NCBI GenBank assembly: GCA_036365145.1
Contig: JAEOAD010000603.1
Location: 992,001 to 1,056,000, forward strand
Direction of reading: 5' to 3'
Length of the DNA stretch: 64,000 bases
Origin: Orientallactaga sibirica
Taxonomy: Eukaryota > Chordata > Mammalia > Rodentia > Dipodidae
Position 1 is the stretch's first letter; each line of letters begins with the position of its first letter. This document shows positions 23,157-34,795 of this stretch, piece by piece. Both the position numbers and the translations under genes were made by a program. The notes below the pieces were generated by a model. That model was not told the DNA's origin. It searched no databases and saw only the letters and a list, made by a program, of their open reading frames with translations.

Positions 23157-24793
23157 CCAACAATCCAAAATACAAAGCTGAAAAAAAAAGTCAAAAAAGT
23201 AGAATACTTTAAACAATCTTTGAAAATTAATTTCTTCTTTAAATGATATTTTCTAAATACTCTAGTTACATGAAATGTTCAGAGATCTGTATTAAGCAAA
23301 AAAGAGAAATCTAAACTAGTAAATATTGCTACTTTTGGAAGAATTACTTTTGATTGTTTCTATGACTTGTAGGAATTTTTCCTAGGTTTTCATTTTATTC
23401 ACCTCTCATATTTTCTTGGTTAGATTCATTTTATAAAAAGACTAAGGCTCAAAGTTGGTAAAAGGTAATTGTGGTGTGTTAAATAATATTTGAGTTGCCC
23501 TGATGATATCCAGGTCATATTCCATGTAAGGAAAGAAAAGTATGAACTCTGTCCTTTTGGCCCAGGGGAACTTATTTTCTCTGGTATCTCCACATCTTTG
23601 GTTGTTCTCAGTCATTAGTTTTTTTGCTAGTTTATTAAGGTAGCAATAATACCTTAAACATAATCATAAAGAGAAAAATGTCGACAAGAATGAAATTGAT
23701 CAGTACCCAAACTATTAATTTTTCTAACATAGGTGCTTTTTCTGTTAGCTTGTACAAGGGATTTCATCAGTGCAGATTTATATGAACATAACTGGGTAAA
23801 TTCATTTATATTTTAATAATATTTGAATATTTTTGGTTTCATAAACATATCAATAAATATCATTTAATTCACCTATTTTGATTCAATTATAAGGATATGG
23901 AAAATAGAATTCAAGTCTTGGTGAATTATTGGCAATAATTATATCCTTAGATTACCTTGAAAAAAATATGAAAAATAGACCCTTGAATCTGTCAGGAATA
24001 ATTTCTATCTACTGAATTGCTCTAGAGAATCGTAGCTTAAAATTTTACATATGAAATAAGTTTTGTGGAAATAACATATTAATAGTCCTTGCTATTTTGC
24101 ATGTTTGGAGTTTGATGTGAAGTTGTGAAGAACAAAAATTACATTTTATTATTGTAGAAATTATTAGAAAGATAGGAAGTAAAAATAGCTGCATTGCTAA
24201 TAAAATAAAAGGTGATTTATCAAATCACTAATTGCTATATTGGAGTTGAGTCAAAAACAGAAATATATTTTTCAGGGGTTATTACATTTTCTTCAGGGAG
24301 AAGTTATGATAGTATAAATCATAGTTTAACATCTAAGAAAAGTCATGGTTACCTTCAGATTCTAGGAAAAGAAGAATGAAACAAAGTTGATGATCAATCC
24401 CATGATTAGACCTTTGGACTGGATGGACAGATTTAGGAAGAATCTGAAATTTTAAAAGCCATGTAGTTAAGGATAGAAATGAGGAATTTTTTTTTTCCCT
24501 GATGAGAATTGCCAGTTACTCCTGAAGTTGCCAAAATCATCACCAAGGATTCAACATGGGATTCAAAGGATAATGAGGAGGCTCAAATACTGATTTGGGG
24601 TGTTAGGAGTTTGACCGTATGAATGGGTGGGGGAACCCCAGCTGTTCCTCCCTCTTCTAATGCCACAGAAAATGGTCCTTCTCAGGTTGACTTCCCTACC
24701 TATCCCCCATGTTCAGTCTCTCTGGGGACGAATGAGGAATTTGAGAGCTTATATGGCCAACTACTTAATCATGTCATTTAAAAATATTTCAGG
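23157..24793. other. unassigned DNA
   Basis: No element, RNA gene or convincing exon seen. Confidence 0.5.
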
Positions 24794-25010
24794 GTTGGAG
24801 AGATGGCTTAGCAGTTAAGGTGCTTTCCTGTGAAACCTAAGGACAAAGGTTTGACTCCCCAGTACCTACATAAGGCAGATGCACAGCATAACACATGTTT
24901 ATGGAGTTCATTTGAAGTAGCTAGAGGCACATTACACCCATTCTACCTCTCTTTATCTCCATCTATCTCATAAATATAAACAAACAAACAAACAAACAAA
25001 CATATAAAAT
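24794..25010 (+). mobile_element. tRNA-derived SINE with (CAAA)n tail
   Basis: 'gttggagagatggcttagcagttaagg' head, B-box-like 'ggtttgactcc', and a tail expanded into (CAAA)n at 24,977-25,000. Confidence 0.9.
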
Positions 25011-25160
25011 AAGTTGGGCATGGTGGTGCATGCCTTTCATCCCAGCGCTTGGGAGGCAGAGGTAGGAGGATTGCTGAGAGTTCAAGGCCACCCTGAGATT
25101 ACATAGTGAATTCCAGGTAATCCTGGACTAGAGTGAAACCCTACCTCGAAAAGCCAAAAA
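25011..25160 (+). mobile_element. B1 SINE
   Basis: 'gttgggcatggtggtgcatgcctttcatcccagc', 'gaggcagaggtaggagg', 'ttcaaggccaccctgag', 'gtgaaaccctacctcg', then an A-rich tail. It follows directly on the tail of the preceding SINE, a common target for L1-mediated insertion. Confidence 0.93.
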
Positions 25161-25409
25161 AATAAAAATAAAAGATAAAAATAGAAATAAAAAATAAAAA
25201 TTAAAAAAGATATTATCTTTATAAAATTCAGTGTCATCTGACACTCCAAGGATTTTTCAAAATAAATGTGCACATTTAATAGATCCACTAAATAAAGTAA
25301 ACATGTAAATTTAATGCACCCTAAACAACATCATGGTAAGAACAGTATTGATGATGGGATAGTTTAAGAAGGGAAGATGACAGCTTGAAGTGGTACTTAA
25401 GACCACTTT

Positions 25410-25904
25410 TAAAAAAAAAATTGTTTTATATTAAGAATGTACTTTTTATGGATATATCATGTGTTGGCACCATTTTTCCCTCCTCCCTACCCTCATTCTG
25501 CTGGGGGCCCTCCTCATTGGGGGTGCTGGTATTCCTCATTGGGTTGTGGGTTATGTATTGTGGAAGCAGTAGTCAGTTATTGGGAAAAGGCAATGTCCCT
25601 GGACATGATGTCCCAACCTGTGGATTTTATGTTTGTTCTTCCCTTTCTTACACAAAATTCCCTGAGCCTTGGCAGTTATATTTTAAGTCTACTTCAGTGA
25701 TGAGCTCTTAGCAGCCTCTGGATCTTTGCTTTGGTATGTGTTGTGTATCCTTGGTATCTGTTTCCTTCAACCTGGTGCTGATTGTCAGGCACACCATTTA
25801 AAAGCACTCTTACTTGTCTCCCCAATTCCTCTGTGGTTTCACCTTAGCCTTGGCTGAAATGCAAGGGGTGTTTTATCTCCTCTGATCTTGTTACCTTATG
25901 AAAA
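25410..25904 (-). mobile_element. L1 3' UTR (left part of a split minus-strand L1)
   Basis: Reversed, it matches the terminal L1 3' UTR ('ggtgccaacacatgatatatcc', short of the tail). It is separated from its continuation (26,353 onward) by a plus-strand L1 end. Confidence 0.72.
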
Positions 25905-26352
25905 AGAGGTGGGCACTCAGCATTGAGAAGCTTCTCTTTTCAGATGGTGAGGACCACTGGGATGACCCAAAAGGCAACATAGTGCTGAGAAGAAGGGATG
26001 GAGGAGTTCCCAGAACTGAAACACCTCTGTCACACCCTCCAAGGCTCCAGGAGCATTGTGGAAGAGGGGGCGGATAGAATGGAAGAGCCAAAGGAAGGGT
26101 ATGACTCCTTACATGCAATTTCCCAGACAGAAATTGGGCTCGATATCCATGACCTTGCAGTGCCTAGCAATACCTTTGCAAGACCCTCATAATAGAAGAA
26201 AAAGATGATGACATCAAATTAAAAGAGAGACTAATGGAGAGAGAGGGGATACAATGGAGATTGGAGTTCTAAAGGGGAATGGGGGAGGGGAGGGAAATAT
26301 CATGCATTTTTTGTATGTAAGTATAGAAGTTGTCAATAAAAAAAAAAAAAAC
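25905..26352 (+). mobile_element. L1 3' UTR end with poly(A), inserted in opposite-strand L1
   Basis: Contains 'tagtgctgagaagaag', 'aacacctctgtcacaccctcc', 'cattgtggaagagggggcgg', 'aatacctttgcaagaccc' and ends in 'gtcaataaaaaa', a poly(A) tail of about 15 A. This 3' UTR type differs from the others in the window, so it comes from another L1 subfamily. No open frame. Confidence 0.75.
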
Positions 26353-26805
26353 AGATTCCCTAATGGACAGTGAAGTCAGCATAGGTGTGATTGGATAAGT
26401 GTTATTAATTTAGGGAGATTTTGATGGATGTAGCTCCTCTTTTAGCCAAAGACTACTGGGGTTTTGACATTGGAGAGCATATTCTTTGTCTCCATAGGAC
26501 TCTGACCTGGTTTTCCCAGTTCCATATATAGTTTCCTTTCCATTGAGTGGATCTCTTAGACAGTTAGAAAGCCACTGGTTTCCTACCAAAGTTGTGTGTC
26601 ACCATTGCACTGGTGTGTACTTCCTATCAGACTGGTTGCTTCTGAATAGCTTAGACCCCTGCTCACTCACACTGTTGTTTGCCATTTTCTCCCAGTAGCT
26701 CATGTATCAATTTCCAGCACTATATGGGCTAGCAGAATCCCAGCCAGGTCTCTCAGTGTTCTGTGTCAGCAGTGTATGGTGTTTTCAGCAACAGGATCTT
26801 ATTTT
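26353..26805 (-). mobile_element. L1 3' UTR (middle part of split minus-strand L1)
   Basis: Reversed Lx-like 3' UTR landmarks: 'ttttcccagttccatatata', 'tttccattgagtgg', 'gccattttctcccagtagctc', 'ggtgttttcagcaacaggatctta'. These parallel the 16.2-16.4 and 63.6-63.9 kb copies. Confidence 0.7.
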
Positions 26806-27019
26806 TTTTTTTTTTAAGGGAGATAGTGAGAGAGAATTGGTGTGCCAGGGACCCAGCCACTGAAATTGAACTCCAGACTCTTTCACCACCTACTTGATAT
26901 GTGCGACCTTGTGCTTGCCTCACCTTTGTGCATCTGACTCATGTGGGATCTGGAGACTCGAACATGGGTCCTTAGATTTTGCAGGCAAGTGCCTTAACTG
27001 CTAAGCCATCTCTCCAGCC
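26806..27019 (-). mobile_element. tRNA-derived SINE inside the minus-strand L1
   Basis: Reversed body and head ('ttaactgctaagccatctctccagcc') interrupts the L1. The text 'aggatctta' on the left and 'gggtcttatc' on the right are the duplicated target. Confidence 0.9.
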
Positions 27020-27785
27020 TGGGTCTTATCTTTTCCCTCAGATTGGTGATCAAGGGCTTTGATAGAAGCCTGTCTTGTTTTGGGGACCTCATAGGTCTCT
27101 CCTATCAACAGCTCAATGTGGGTAGCACTGATTTCTGGTACTGGGAGTTACAGATAAGAACAAAATTTGTTAAGGTTAAGCTTCATTCCACCCTCCCCAT
27201 GACTCTTCTTTTCAGACACTCCCCATACTCCTGTTGAGGGTTAAATCTTTTACTCTACCTTCAAGGAGGAAGGTTTCTATGGTACCAGTTCATTTTGGGT
27301 TTAGTTTTGTGTTTATTTCCTCCCAAACTCCCCTTCCCTCAAATTCTTCCATTCCTATTTTCTGAGCCTCAATTTGCGTGTCAGGTTGGCCAGCATCTTA
27401 AGCTGATTCACGTTAGGAGCCACAGATGAGTAAGGGCATGAGGCATTTGTCTTTCTGTGATTGTGTGTGTTCACTGTGTATGATGAGTTCTAAGTCCATC
27501 CATTTTCTTACAAATTTCATTGTGTCATTTTTTTTCTTACTGCTGATTAGAATTCCATTGTATATAGTAAACCTTCATTATCCATTCATCCAATGATGGG
27601 CACCTGGGTTGATTCCAGTTCTTAGTTATTATGAATTAGTTATTATGATTCCAGTTATTAGTTATTATGAACTGCTATAAACATGGTTGAGCAAATACTT
27701 CTGTAGTGAAGCACAGAGCATTTAGGTTAAATGCCCAGTATGGGAATAACTGGGTCTGGTGGTAGTTCTATGTCAAGATCACTTT
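27020..27785 (-). mobile_element. L1 (right part): 3' UTR and ORF2 C-terminal remnant
   Basis: Continues the minus-strand L1 from the 3' UTR ('ggtactgggagttacag', 'atggtaccagttcattttggg') into the ORF2 end (about 27,420-27,785). A local triplication of 'ttagttattatga' occurs at 27,624-27,670. Ends abruptly. Confidence 0.82.
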
Positions 27786-27880
27786 CCTAACATGAAAAGC
27801 AATTTGTAATTCCAAAGGTTAGGAACCTGACTGGCTCTGAAATGCTACTCTGATTTATTCCAGAAATGAATGGTTAAGAA

Positions 27881-27888
27881 ATTTATTT

Positions 27889-27931
<43 letters not shown>

Positions 27932-27934
27932 TTT
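27881..27934. repeat. (TTTA)n microsatellite
   Basis: Thirteen or so TTTA units; probably an expanded retroposon tail. Confidence 0.95.
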
Positions 27935-27936
27935 GA

Positions 27937-28210
27937 AAGAAGGGACCTTTATTTCTTACAGCTTTGGATATTGGAACACCGAAGAAACAATGTGTGGCAG
28001 ACTCAATGTGTGATGAGGACTGTACTCTACTCTCAAGACAGTACCAAAAACACTCAGTCCTCCAAAGGCCAGATATATTGTGTTCTTACACAGCCAAAAG
28101 CAGGAGGGGTGAGGGGAATGAGTTTCTGGTGTCAAAAATTTCAACGTGGCTTCTAATCCCATGACTCAGTTACCTCCCACAGGACACACTTCACAATATT
28201 GTTTCACAAA
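27937..28210 (-). mobile_element. possible MaLR-like LTR remnant
   Basis: Reversed, 'aagctgtaagaaataaaggtccc' resembles the poly(A)-signal region of rodent MaLR LTRs, and 'cccatgactcagttacctcccacagg' resembles the reversed upstream part. The assignment is weak. Confidence 0.35.
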
Positions 28211-28459
28211 GGAGTAAAGTTCAATATGAACAGAGTAACAGTGGACAAAAACATTAAAAAATATAGCAATCATATAATTGAATATTTAAATAGTCTGCTA
28301 TTACTGAAATCAAACATAGATCAACATGAAATGACTATATATCACAGGATCCTTAATCCCAATCTATGCTAGATTTAGATCTGCAAACCAGTGGATTAAC
28401 TTCTTTATATCAACCAGCTTACTGTGGGTCTGAAAACATTTGATGTACTATTTTTTTTA

Positions 28460-29275
28460 ATTTAGAGATTTTTTAATAAAATGGTTGCACACATAGACCC
28501 CCCTCCCTCAGCCCAATGCTGCTGAGGGTCTTCAGTGGGGTTAATAGTATTAATTGTGGGACCAAAAGGCCTCAGCTTCTCCAAGGGATGGGGGAAACAT
28601 GGTATCTCAGACTATTCCCACTCACCCTAGCTTTTAATGGCAAATCTTCACATTTATTGCTTATCCCTTTTAACCTATGTTGACCTCACTCTCCATTGGA
28701 GAATCTGCTTTTCTTTTTCAGAAGGCAGCAAAAACGGAGGATACCCAAAATCTATCAAAACTAGAAAAGATAGCTGACTCACTGGCAAGAGATGAACCAC
28801 CCCTCACACATCAGCTAAGGTCCAGGTGAAACCACACAGGAACTAGAGAGATGAATAAGAGTGTTGCTTCCATGGCAAGCCTGACAACCTTCACCAGGGT
28901 GATGGAGACAGACACTGAGGACACTCAAAACACACCAAAGCAGAAATCCAGAAGCTGCTGAGGGCTGAACACTAAAGTAGACTTAAATCACACCCACCAT
29001 AGATCAGGAAATTTTGCAGAAGAGGCAAAAGAAAGATTGTAAGAGCTATGGGGTGGGAAGGATTATCCAGAGGTATTGTCCCCTGCCCCCCTCCATAAGA
29101 CTCAATGACTGACTATTGCTCTCACAACTCATAACCCACTATCTCATGGTGAATACAAGCAATCTCACTGGGGAGGACCTTCAGTGGAATGGAGACAGGG
29201 AAGAGGGAAATGATGGTACCAACACATGATGCGCCCATACAAAGTTTCTACTTAATTAAAATAAAATTGTACATT
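28460..29275 (+). mobile_element. L1 3' UTR fragment
   Basis: From about 28,680: 'gacctcactctccattggag', 'cttttctttttcag', 'tcaccagggtgatggagac', 'gatggtaccaacacatgat', AAAATAAAATTG tail. It matches the far 3' end at 63,940-64,000 and shows what lies beyond the window edge there. The first 200 bases (28,460-28,670) are a less certain part. Confidence 0.78.
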
Positions 29276-29445
29276 TATGCCATCCTACAGCAACTTGTCA
29301 TCTCCAGAGTATTGGCTTTGTTTGAGGCATGGGTCTACCTTGTAGCTATGAGTGAGAAGAAAGGAAGATCACCATGAGTCTACTTCAGAACCCTTAGCTC
29401 TGGATCCATCTCCCCTTTCTCCTGTGGCCTGGGAGGACTTCATGT

Positions 29446-29668
29446 TTTAGTTTATTTTTATTTGTTTATTAACAACAGACGCAGAGAGAAATAGGCAGAG
29501 ACAAAGAATGGGCACCCCAGGGCTTCCAGCTACTGTAAACGAACTCCAGATACATGTGCCAACTTGTGCATCTGGCTTACATGGGTACTGGGGAATTGAG
29601 CCTCGAACTGGGGTCCTTAGGCTTCACATACACAAGTGCCTAACCACTAAGCCATCTCTCCAGCCCCA
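29446..29668 (-). mobile_element. tRNA-derived SINE, reverse
   Basis: TTTA-rich tail, 'atgggcaccccagggcttcc', 'gtgcatctggcttacatggg', reversed head 'actaagccatctctccagcccc'. Confidence 0.92.
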
Positions 29669-29692
29669 AGGAAATTTTAAAGTATTGAATAT

Positions 29693-30041
29693 TGTGGTGG
29701 TTTGATTCAGGTGTCACACATAAACCTGGGTGTTCTGAATGCTAGGTTCCCAGCTGATGGAAATTTGGGAATTAACACCTCCTGGAGGCAGAGTATTGTT
29801 GGGGGTGGGCTTAAGGGTATTATAGCCAGCTTCCATTGCCAGTGTTGGGCACACTCTCCTGTTGCTGTTGTCCACCTTATGTTGACCAGAGAGTGATGTC
29901 CACCCTATGCTCATGCCACAGTTTTTCCTGCCATCATGGAGCTTCCCCCTCGAGCCTTTAAGCCAAAATAAACCTCTTTTTTTCCCATAAGCTGCTCTTA
30001 GTCGGGTGATTTCTGCCAGCAATATTAACCTGACTGCAACA
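29693..30041 (+). mobile_element. solo MaLR-like LTR
   Basis: TGTGGTGGTTTGATTC... to ...GACTGCAACA; same family as 22,793-23,151. Flanks AATAT (29,688-29,692) and ACTAT (30,042-30,046) match in 4 of 5 positions, consistent with an old 5-bp duplication. Poly(A) signal 'aaaataaac' near 29,970. Confidence 0.85.
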
Positions 30042-30634
30042 ACTATGTTGGAAGTTGGTATTCTAAATCAATTAAGAAATTCTCATATAATCCTAAAGTT
30101 GTACTATTTCTTTACAACATGGAAGGCAAGGATGATGTATTTTAGTCACTGTCTGAAAGCCAGTGTTAGAAAGACACCCAGCAAACTGAAGTTGCTGGAG
30201 ATCAGATTGAATATATGGGTTCTTGGCTTAGATTGACTTTATATTAGGCATTTTCAAATTCTGATTTCAAAACACGGAATATATTGTGACATTCTCTACT
30301 ATTCAAAACCTCCACTATCACCTCAATCTATTTTATGATGATTTATTTTTTCTTTAGAATACTATAATGAAGTTCTAACAAATTTCTTTTTTCGCTCTTG
30401 TCCTTCTATTTCTCTTTTTCTCTCACAGAATAATCAGGCTGATCTATTAGCAATGTTATGATGCAATGTATTTCTGCTTACTAAAGTGAATGAATAGCTC
30501 TTCTTTGTACTTAGAATAAAGTATTCAAAGTTGAGGGACATTATTATATTATATAGTTGTGTGCACATGGAGCAAATGGTAGTAAAAGAGAGAGTGAGTG
30601 TTTATGGAAAAATTGTAACCAAAAATTATAAGAG
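30042..30634. other. unassigned DNA
   Basis: Nothing recognisable. Confidence 0.45.
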
Positions 30635-31180
30635 CTAACTTCACTCTTTATTGGAGAATCTGTTCTTTTTCAGAAGTTAGCCAAACCTGAGGAGATAAAC
30701 TACCCCTCACACTTCAGCCAAGCCATAGCTGAATCCACAGAGGAATGGGGAGACTGGCAAGAGTGCTGCTTCCATGCTGTTCCTGATAACAAGCACCAGA
30801 GTGCAGGAGACTGACCCCGAAGATACTCAACACCTACCAAAGCAGAGATCCAGAGTCTCCTAAGCTCATCACTGAAGCAGACTTAAAACTCACCCACCAT
30901 GGCTCAGGGAATTTTATGGATGAGGGGGTGGAAAAATGTAAGAGCTACAGGTGAGATATCATGCCCAGAGTCATTCCTTACCCCCCTCAAAATAACTGAC
31001 TACTGCACCCACAATGCACAAACTACAATCCTATGGGGAATATCTGCAACCATACTGAGAAGAATCTCCAGCCGAATGGTGGCAAGGGCAAGGGAAAAGA
31101 GGGTACCAACACATGATTTATCCATAACAAAACATATTGTTAATAATAATAAAAATAATAAATATAAAATAATTGTAAGA
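30635..31180 (+). mobile_element. L1 3' UTR fragment
   Basis: 'cttcactctttattggagaatctg', 'ctttttcag', 'cacccaccatggctcaggga', 'gggtaccaacacatgattta', then an (AAT)-rich tail. Parallel to 28,680-29,275. Confidence 0.82.
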
Positions 31181-31435
31181 ACCTGATAAGGTGTGAGTGA
31201 TCACATTTTGTATCTGTATACATAGAGAGGTCGCCTTGCAGTGCTATTCCTCTTACTATCCTCCTCAAAGGCAGGTAGTTATTGCCAGGATTCTTTTGTG
31301 ATGGATAATTGAATCTTTATCATCTGATTACTTCTACTTTCTTTTTAGTTATTAAGTGGGACCATTAGCTGATTTAGTAGAGGGCTATCAAGACTTACAG
31401 AAAAGTATGTCAGCATGGAAGCACTAAGAATATTG

Positions 31436-31459
31436 CCACACACACACACACACACACAG
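31436..31459. repeat. (CA)n microsatellite
   Basis: About 12 CA units. Confidence 0.95.
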
Positions 31460-32641
31460 TTCACAACTATATGCAACTATATGTCTAGAGAGATGGAGAA
31501 AGGGATGCAGAGATATTGTTTAAGGATCCTGATACAACTTTAACTTATTTATTTCTTCACTACTGGCCTCAGGCCATGATTGTTCTAAGCTCAGAATGAT
31601 GCTATGACATATGTTATCAATTATTTATCTTGTAATAAGAATGCAAATGTAACAAGGTCCTGAGCAAATGATATGTGAGAAGTATTTTTCCAAGGCATTT
31701 TAAATTCTCTTGCTTTTTAAAAAAAGAGATGTACATGGGGGTTGGAAAAGATCTTTTCTGCTTATGAACAATGGCGATCTAATGGCTCATGCATACATGA
31801 AGACAAAGGGAACAGTATGACAGGCCAGAAAAATAGGAAAAGGGACCCAGGATACTATGCATTCATCCAGAACAGGAGCTTCCCAGACAGGGATGCAAGA
31901 ATTTAACAATGTTAAGTGCAAAAAATAGTTTTGTCAAAAAACTTATAAGTACATTTGTCATTAGAATGTGCTCAGCACTTGAAAATGTTTAACCCATAAC
32001 CATAAATATCACCTGGTACCATTAATGTAAGGCTGGGAAAAAACACAGAGGACCCAGTTGAATTTAAACTCATATACACAGGTTTTTTAATATAAGATTT
32101 GAGGCATTTATATATAAATGATATTTATTTTTGCCTGAAATCTAAATATAAGTTACTTTCCTGTATGTTATTAGCTAAGTCAGGTCACTTTAGAGTAATA
32201 ACTATGCCACCATTATTGTATATTTTCCTCAGTAGGAAATGTGATGATACCAAGTACCATGTGTTGAGCACAAGATGACAGCATTGTTTGGTACAAAGAA
32301 CAATATAATGGAAATTGCTTAGGTGAGACAAATTCTTCTTTTTTAACCTAAATATCCTTTTCATATTAAAGATGCCAAATATTATCATTGTCATATAGTG
32401 CCAGGAGTTTAATGTCTTTTCCTTTTCAAGTTTAAGTTATGATTCTGGAAATATTCACAATTTGTGTAGCATTCACATTTATATATGATGTTTGGAGAGA
32501 TGGGGGCTTTCATTATTTAAGCAATCTATTTTCTGTTTCTAAGTGTAGCATAGTTGGGGTAATACTGATACATTATATTGATCACTATATGTTCACTGAA
32601 AGCTGAAACTCCAAATATTTTCAATCATTAAAATTTATTTT
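31460..32641. other. unassigned DNA
   Basis: No recognisable element or exon. Confidence 0.5.
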
Positions 32642-33030
32642 AAAGGATGTAGATATGGCTAAGTGGGTTACAGTGTTAGATGCACAAGCATGAGGACTTG
32701 AGAGAACCTAATTAGCCTCAGTTCAATTTCCTAGCTTCCACAGAAACAGCTGAGCATGGCTATATACACCAGCAGTACAAGATCTGTGGGGAGCAGAAAC
32801 CAGAGAATAGCTGGGTAGCCAGTCTACCTAAACAAGGGAAACCCCAGGTTCAGTGAGATAATGACTCCGGAAACATGTAAATGAGTGATAGAGGAAGACA
32901 TTGGACATCCTCTTCTGGTCTCTGTCTCCATGAATATGGGGCATATGCATCTGTAAACATATGTGCATACTTCATACATAGGCAACACATTAGACACATA
33001 GACATACACCACAACTACCTACAACTAAAC
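32642..33030 (+). mobile_element. B4-like SINE (tRNA/B1 hybrid)
   Basis: ID-like left part ('gatatggctaagtgggttacag', 'gcacaagcatgaggacttgag') joined to a B1-derived right part ('gctgagcatggctatatacacc', 'gggaaaccccaggttcagtgag'), then 'cctcttctggtctctgtctcc'. This composite is diagnostic of the B4 family. Confidence 0.7.
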
Positions 33031-33293
33031 AATACACAACATTATTTGATAAAAATTGATTTTATAATTGATTTTATAAAAATGAATGAATATGTACTTT
33101 TGAGATAATTTATTAATATGTTGGCATTTTTGCAAAAATAATACATTCATGATACATTTACAGATACGTAGAAGGTATAATAGCTGTGTTAAAGCCTTAA
33201 AGATTCATTCTCTCTTGTGACCATAGCTCAGAAAGGCTGAAAGTATTCCATAGCTTTTAACTAATGTGTAAAGTATGCAATTCTACATAAAAG

Positions 33294-33453
33294 ATTTTTG
33301 TTTTGTTTTGTTTTTCTTGGTAGGGTTTCATTCTAGCTCAGGCTGACCTGGAATTCACTCTGTAGTATCAGGGTGGCCTCGAACTCACAATGATCTTCCT
33401 GCTTCTGTCTCCCAAGTCACGGGATTAAAGGCATGTGCCGCCATGCCCGGCTA
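33294..33453 (-). mobile_element. B1 SINE, reverse
   Basis: T/GTTTT tail, then 'ggtagggtttcattctagctcagg', 'gtggcctcgaactcacaatg', 'gggattaaaggcatgtgccgcc', 'atgcccggct'. Comparatively well kept, including CpG sites. Confidence 0.95.
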
Positions 33454-34240
33454 TTAATTTTTGTTTAGTTTTTCACATAAAAGCTTTTTGAAGAAACACC
33501 ATAAACAGGATAAACTCACTCATTACAACATACACATAAGATATCAAATATTGTAACAAATAACTTATGGAATATTCTACAATCCTTGTTTTGGCAGAAA
33601 ACAAATGATATTTAAATATGTAATATTCATATTTCTTTATATTAAATTACAAAAGAATGTAATTTCAAAGTGTTTAATGCCCACAAACACTAGAATTTCT
33701 TTACAAGGTGTCTTTCCTTCATGACATTGTGGATACTTCATTCCAAGCACAATAAGCTCAGAATTGTACTATCTTTAAAACCACTGTCTTTTAAAATAAT
33801 AATACCTTCTTTCCTGTCCAAATTTTTACTAGTGTTTCTAACAAGTGTTTAGTGATGAGTAGAACTCCCTTTACTGTAACCTGATAAGCTTGAGAAACTG
33901 AAATTCCTGATCTGTATTATATCTTCAGATATATTGGCTAAGGCCAGCCAGTGACACATTAAGTGCTTGATTTTATCTCAATAATGACATTAAAAAAATC
34001 TCTTAAGCATTTTCAGATGACAACTTATATTTTGAATTATAAAAGGTAACTTTGTTGTTTGTTATATGGAAAAGCTATTTTAATTGAAATAATTTTCTGG
34101 GAAGAGTGAAAAGTATATGAACACATGACCTATGAATTTTTTCATGATTAAAAACAAGTGTTAGTTTTTAAAATAATCTCACTTGTATAATCTAAATATC
34201 ACCTCCAAATATTTATTTATTTGTCTATTTATTTTTGTAA
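33454..34240. other. unassigned DNA
   Basis: Nothing recognisable. Confidence 0.45.
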
Positions 34241-34306
34241 TAGGGGCTGGGGCTATACCTCAACATGAGGGAGACCCTGGATCCATCTCTAATACCACAC
34301 AAAAAT
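34241..34306 (+). mobile_element. ID-like SINE, short
   Basis: 'ggggctggggctatacctca' and 'accctggatccatctctaataccacacaaaa' keep the ID-element order (tRNA-Ala/BC1-related) with an internal gap. Confidence 0.65.
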
Positions 34307-34429
34307 GATTTTAAAACCAATATTGTCACTAAAAATGAAAAGTGAGTAAAAATTAAATTACTTTATTGTCTTTTTTTTTGCTCTTACACTGAATTGTACT
34401 ATATTAAATTTAAAGCCATCAAAAGTTCT

Positions 34430-34795
34430 TGGGATCCCCCCTAAGGCCAGCCCAGGAGGGACGGCAGGGTCTCTGCCAAGTTGGGGGTGAGAAGCGTGGA
34501 ATCACGACACAGACTCTGGGAGTTTGGTGGAAGCAGGCAGAGGGTGAGCTGCAGCAAACTCAATTATTCAAAAAAGTGTAGGGGGTTTTAAAGGGGCTTG
34601 GATGGCCAAACATTGTATGGGGTGGTCCCCCTTTTGTGACAAATGACAGCCTGTCTCTGGACAGATCCTCTTGTAGCAGGTTTCTCACGAGCATGATAAT
34701 GTAGCTGTTGTCACGCCAGGCCTGTGCAGGACACCACTTCCTGGTTTCTTTTGCCATGCAGTCTGGCTAGGGGCAGACCTGCATTAAGCCATACA
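34430..34795 (-). mobile_element. 3' LTR of class II provirus (minus strand)
   Basis: On the minus strand the LTR would start TGTATGGCTTAATG (34,795) after a purine-rich stretch (34,796-34,815, a candidate polypurine tract). It has TATA-like 'tttaaaa' (about 34,586) and a degenerate poly(A) signal (about 34,565), and ends GGGATCCCA (34,430). The exact ends are judged from TG/CA only; the partner target duplication is not available because the 5' half of the provirus is missing. Confidence 0.6.

Noticed and set aside
23009..23246. Open frames on both strands around 23.0-23.2 kb
   Set aside because: They fall within the MaLR LTR at 22,793-23,151.
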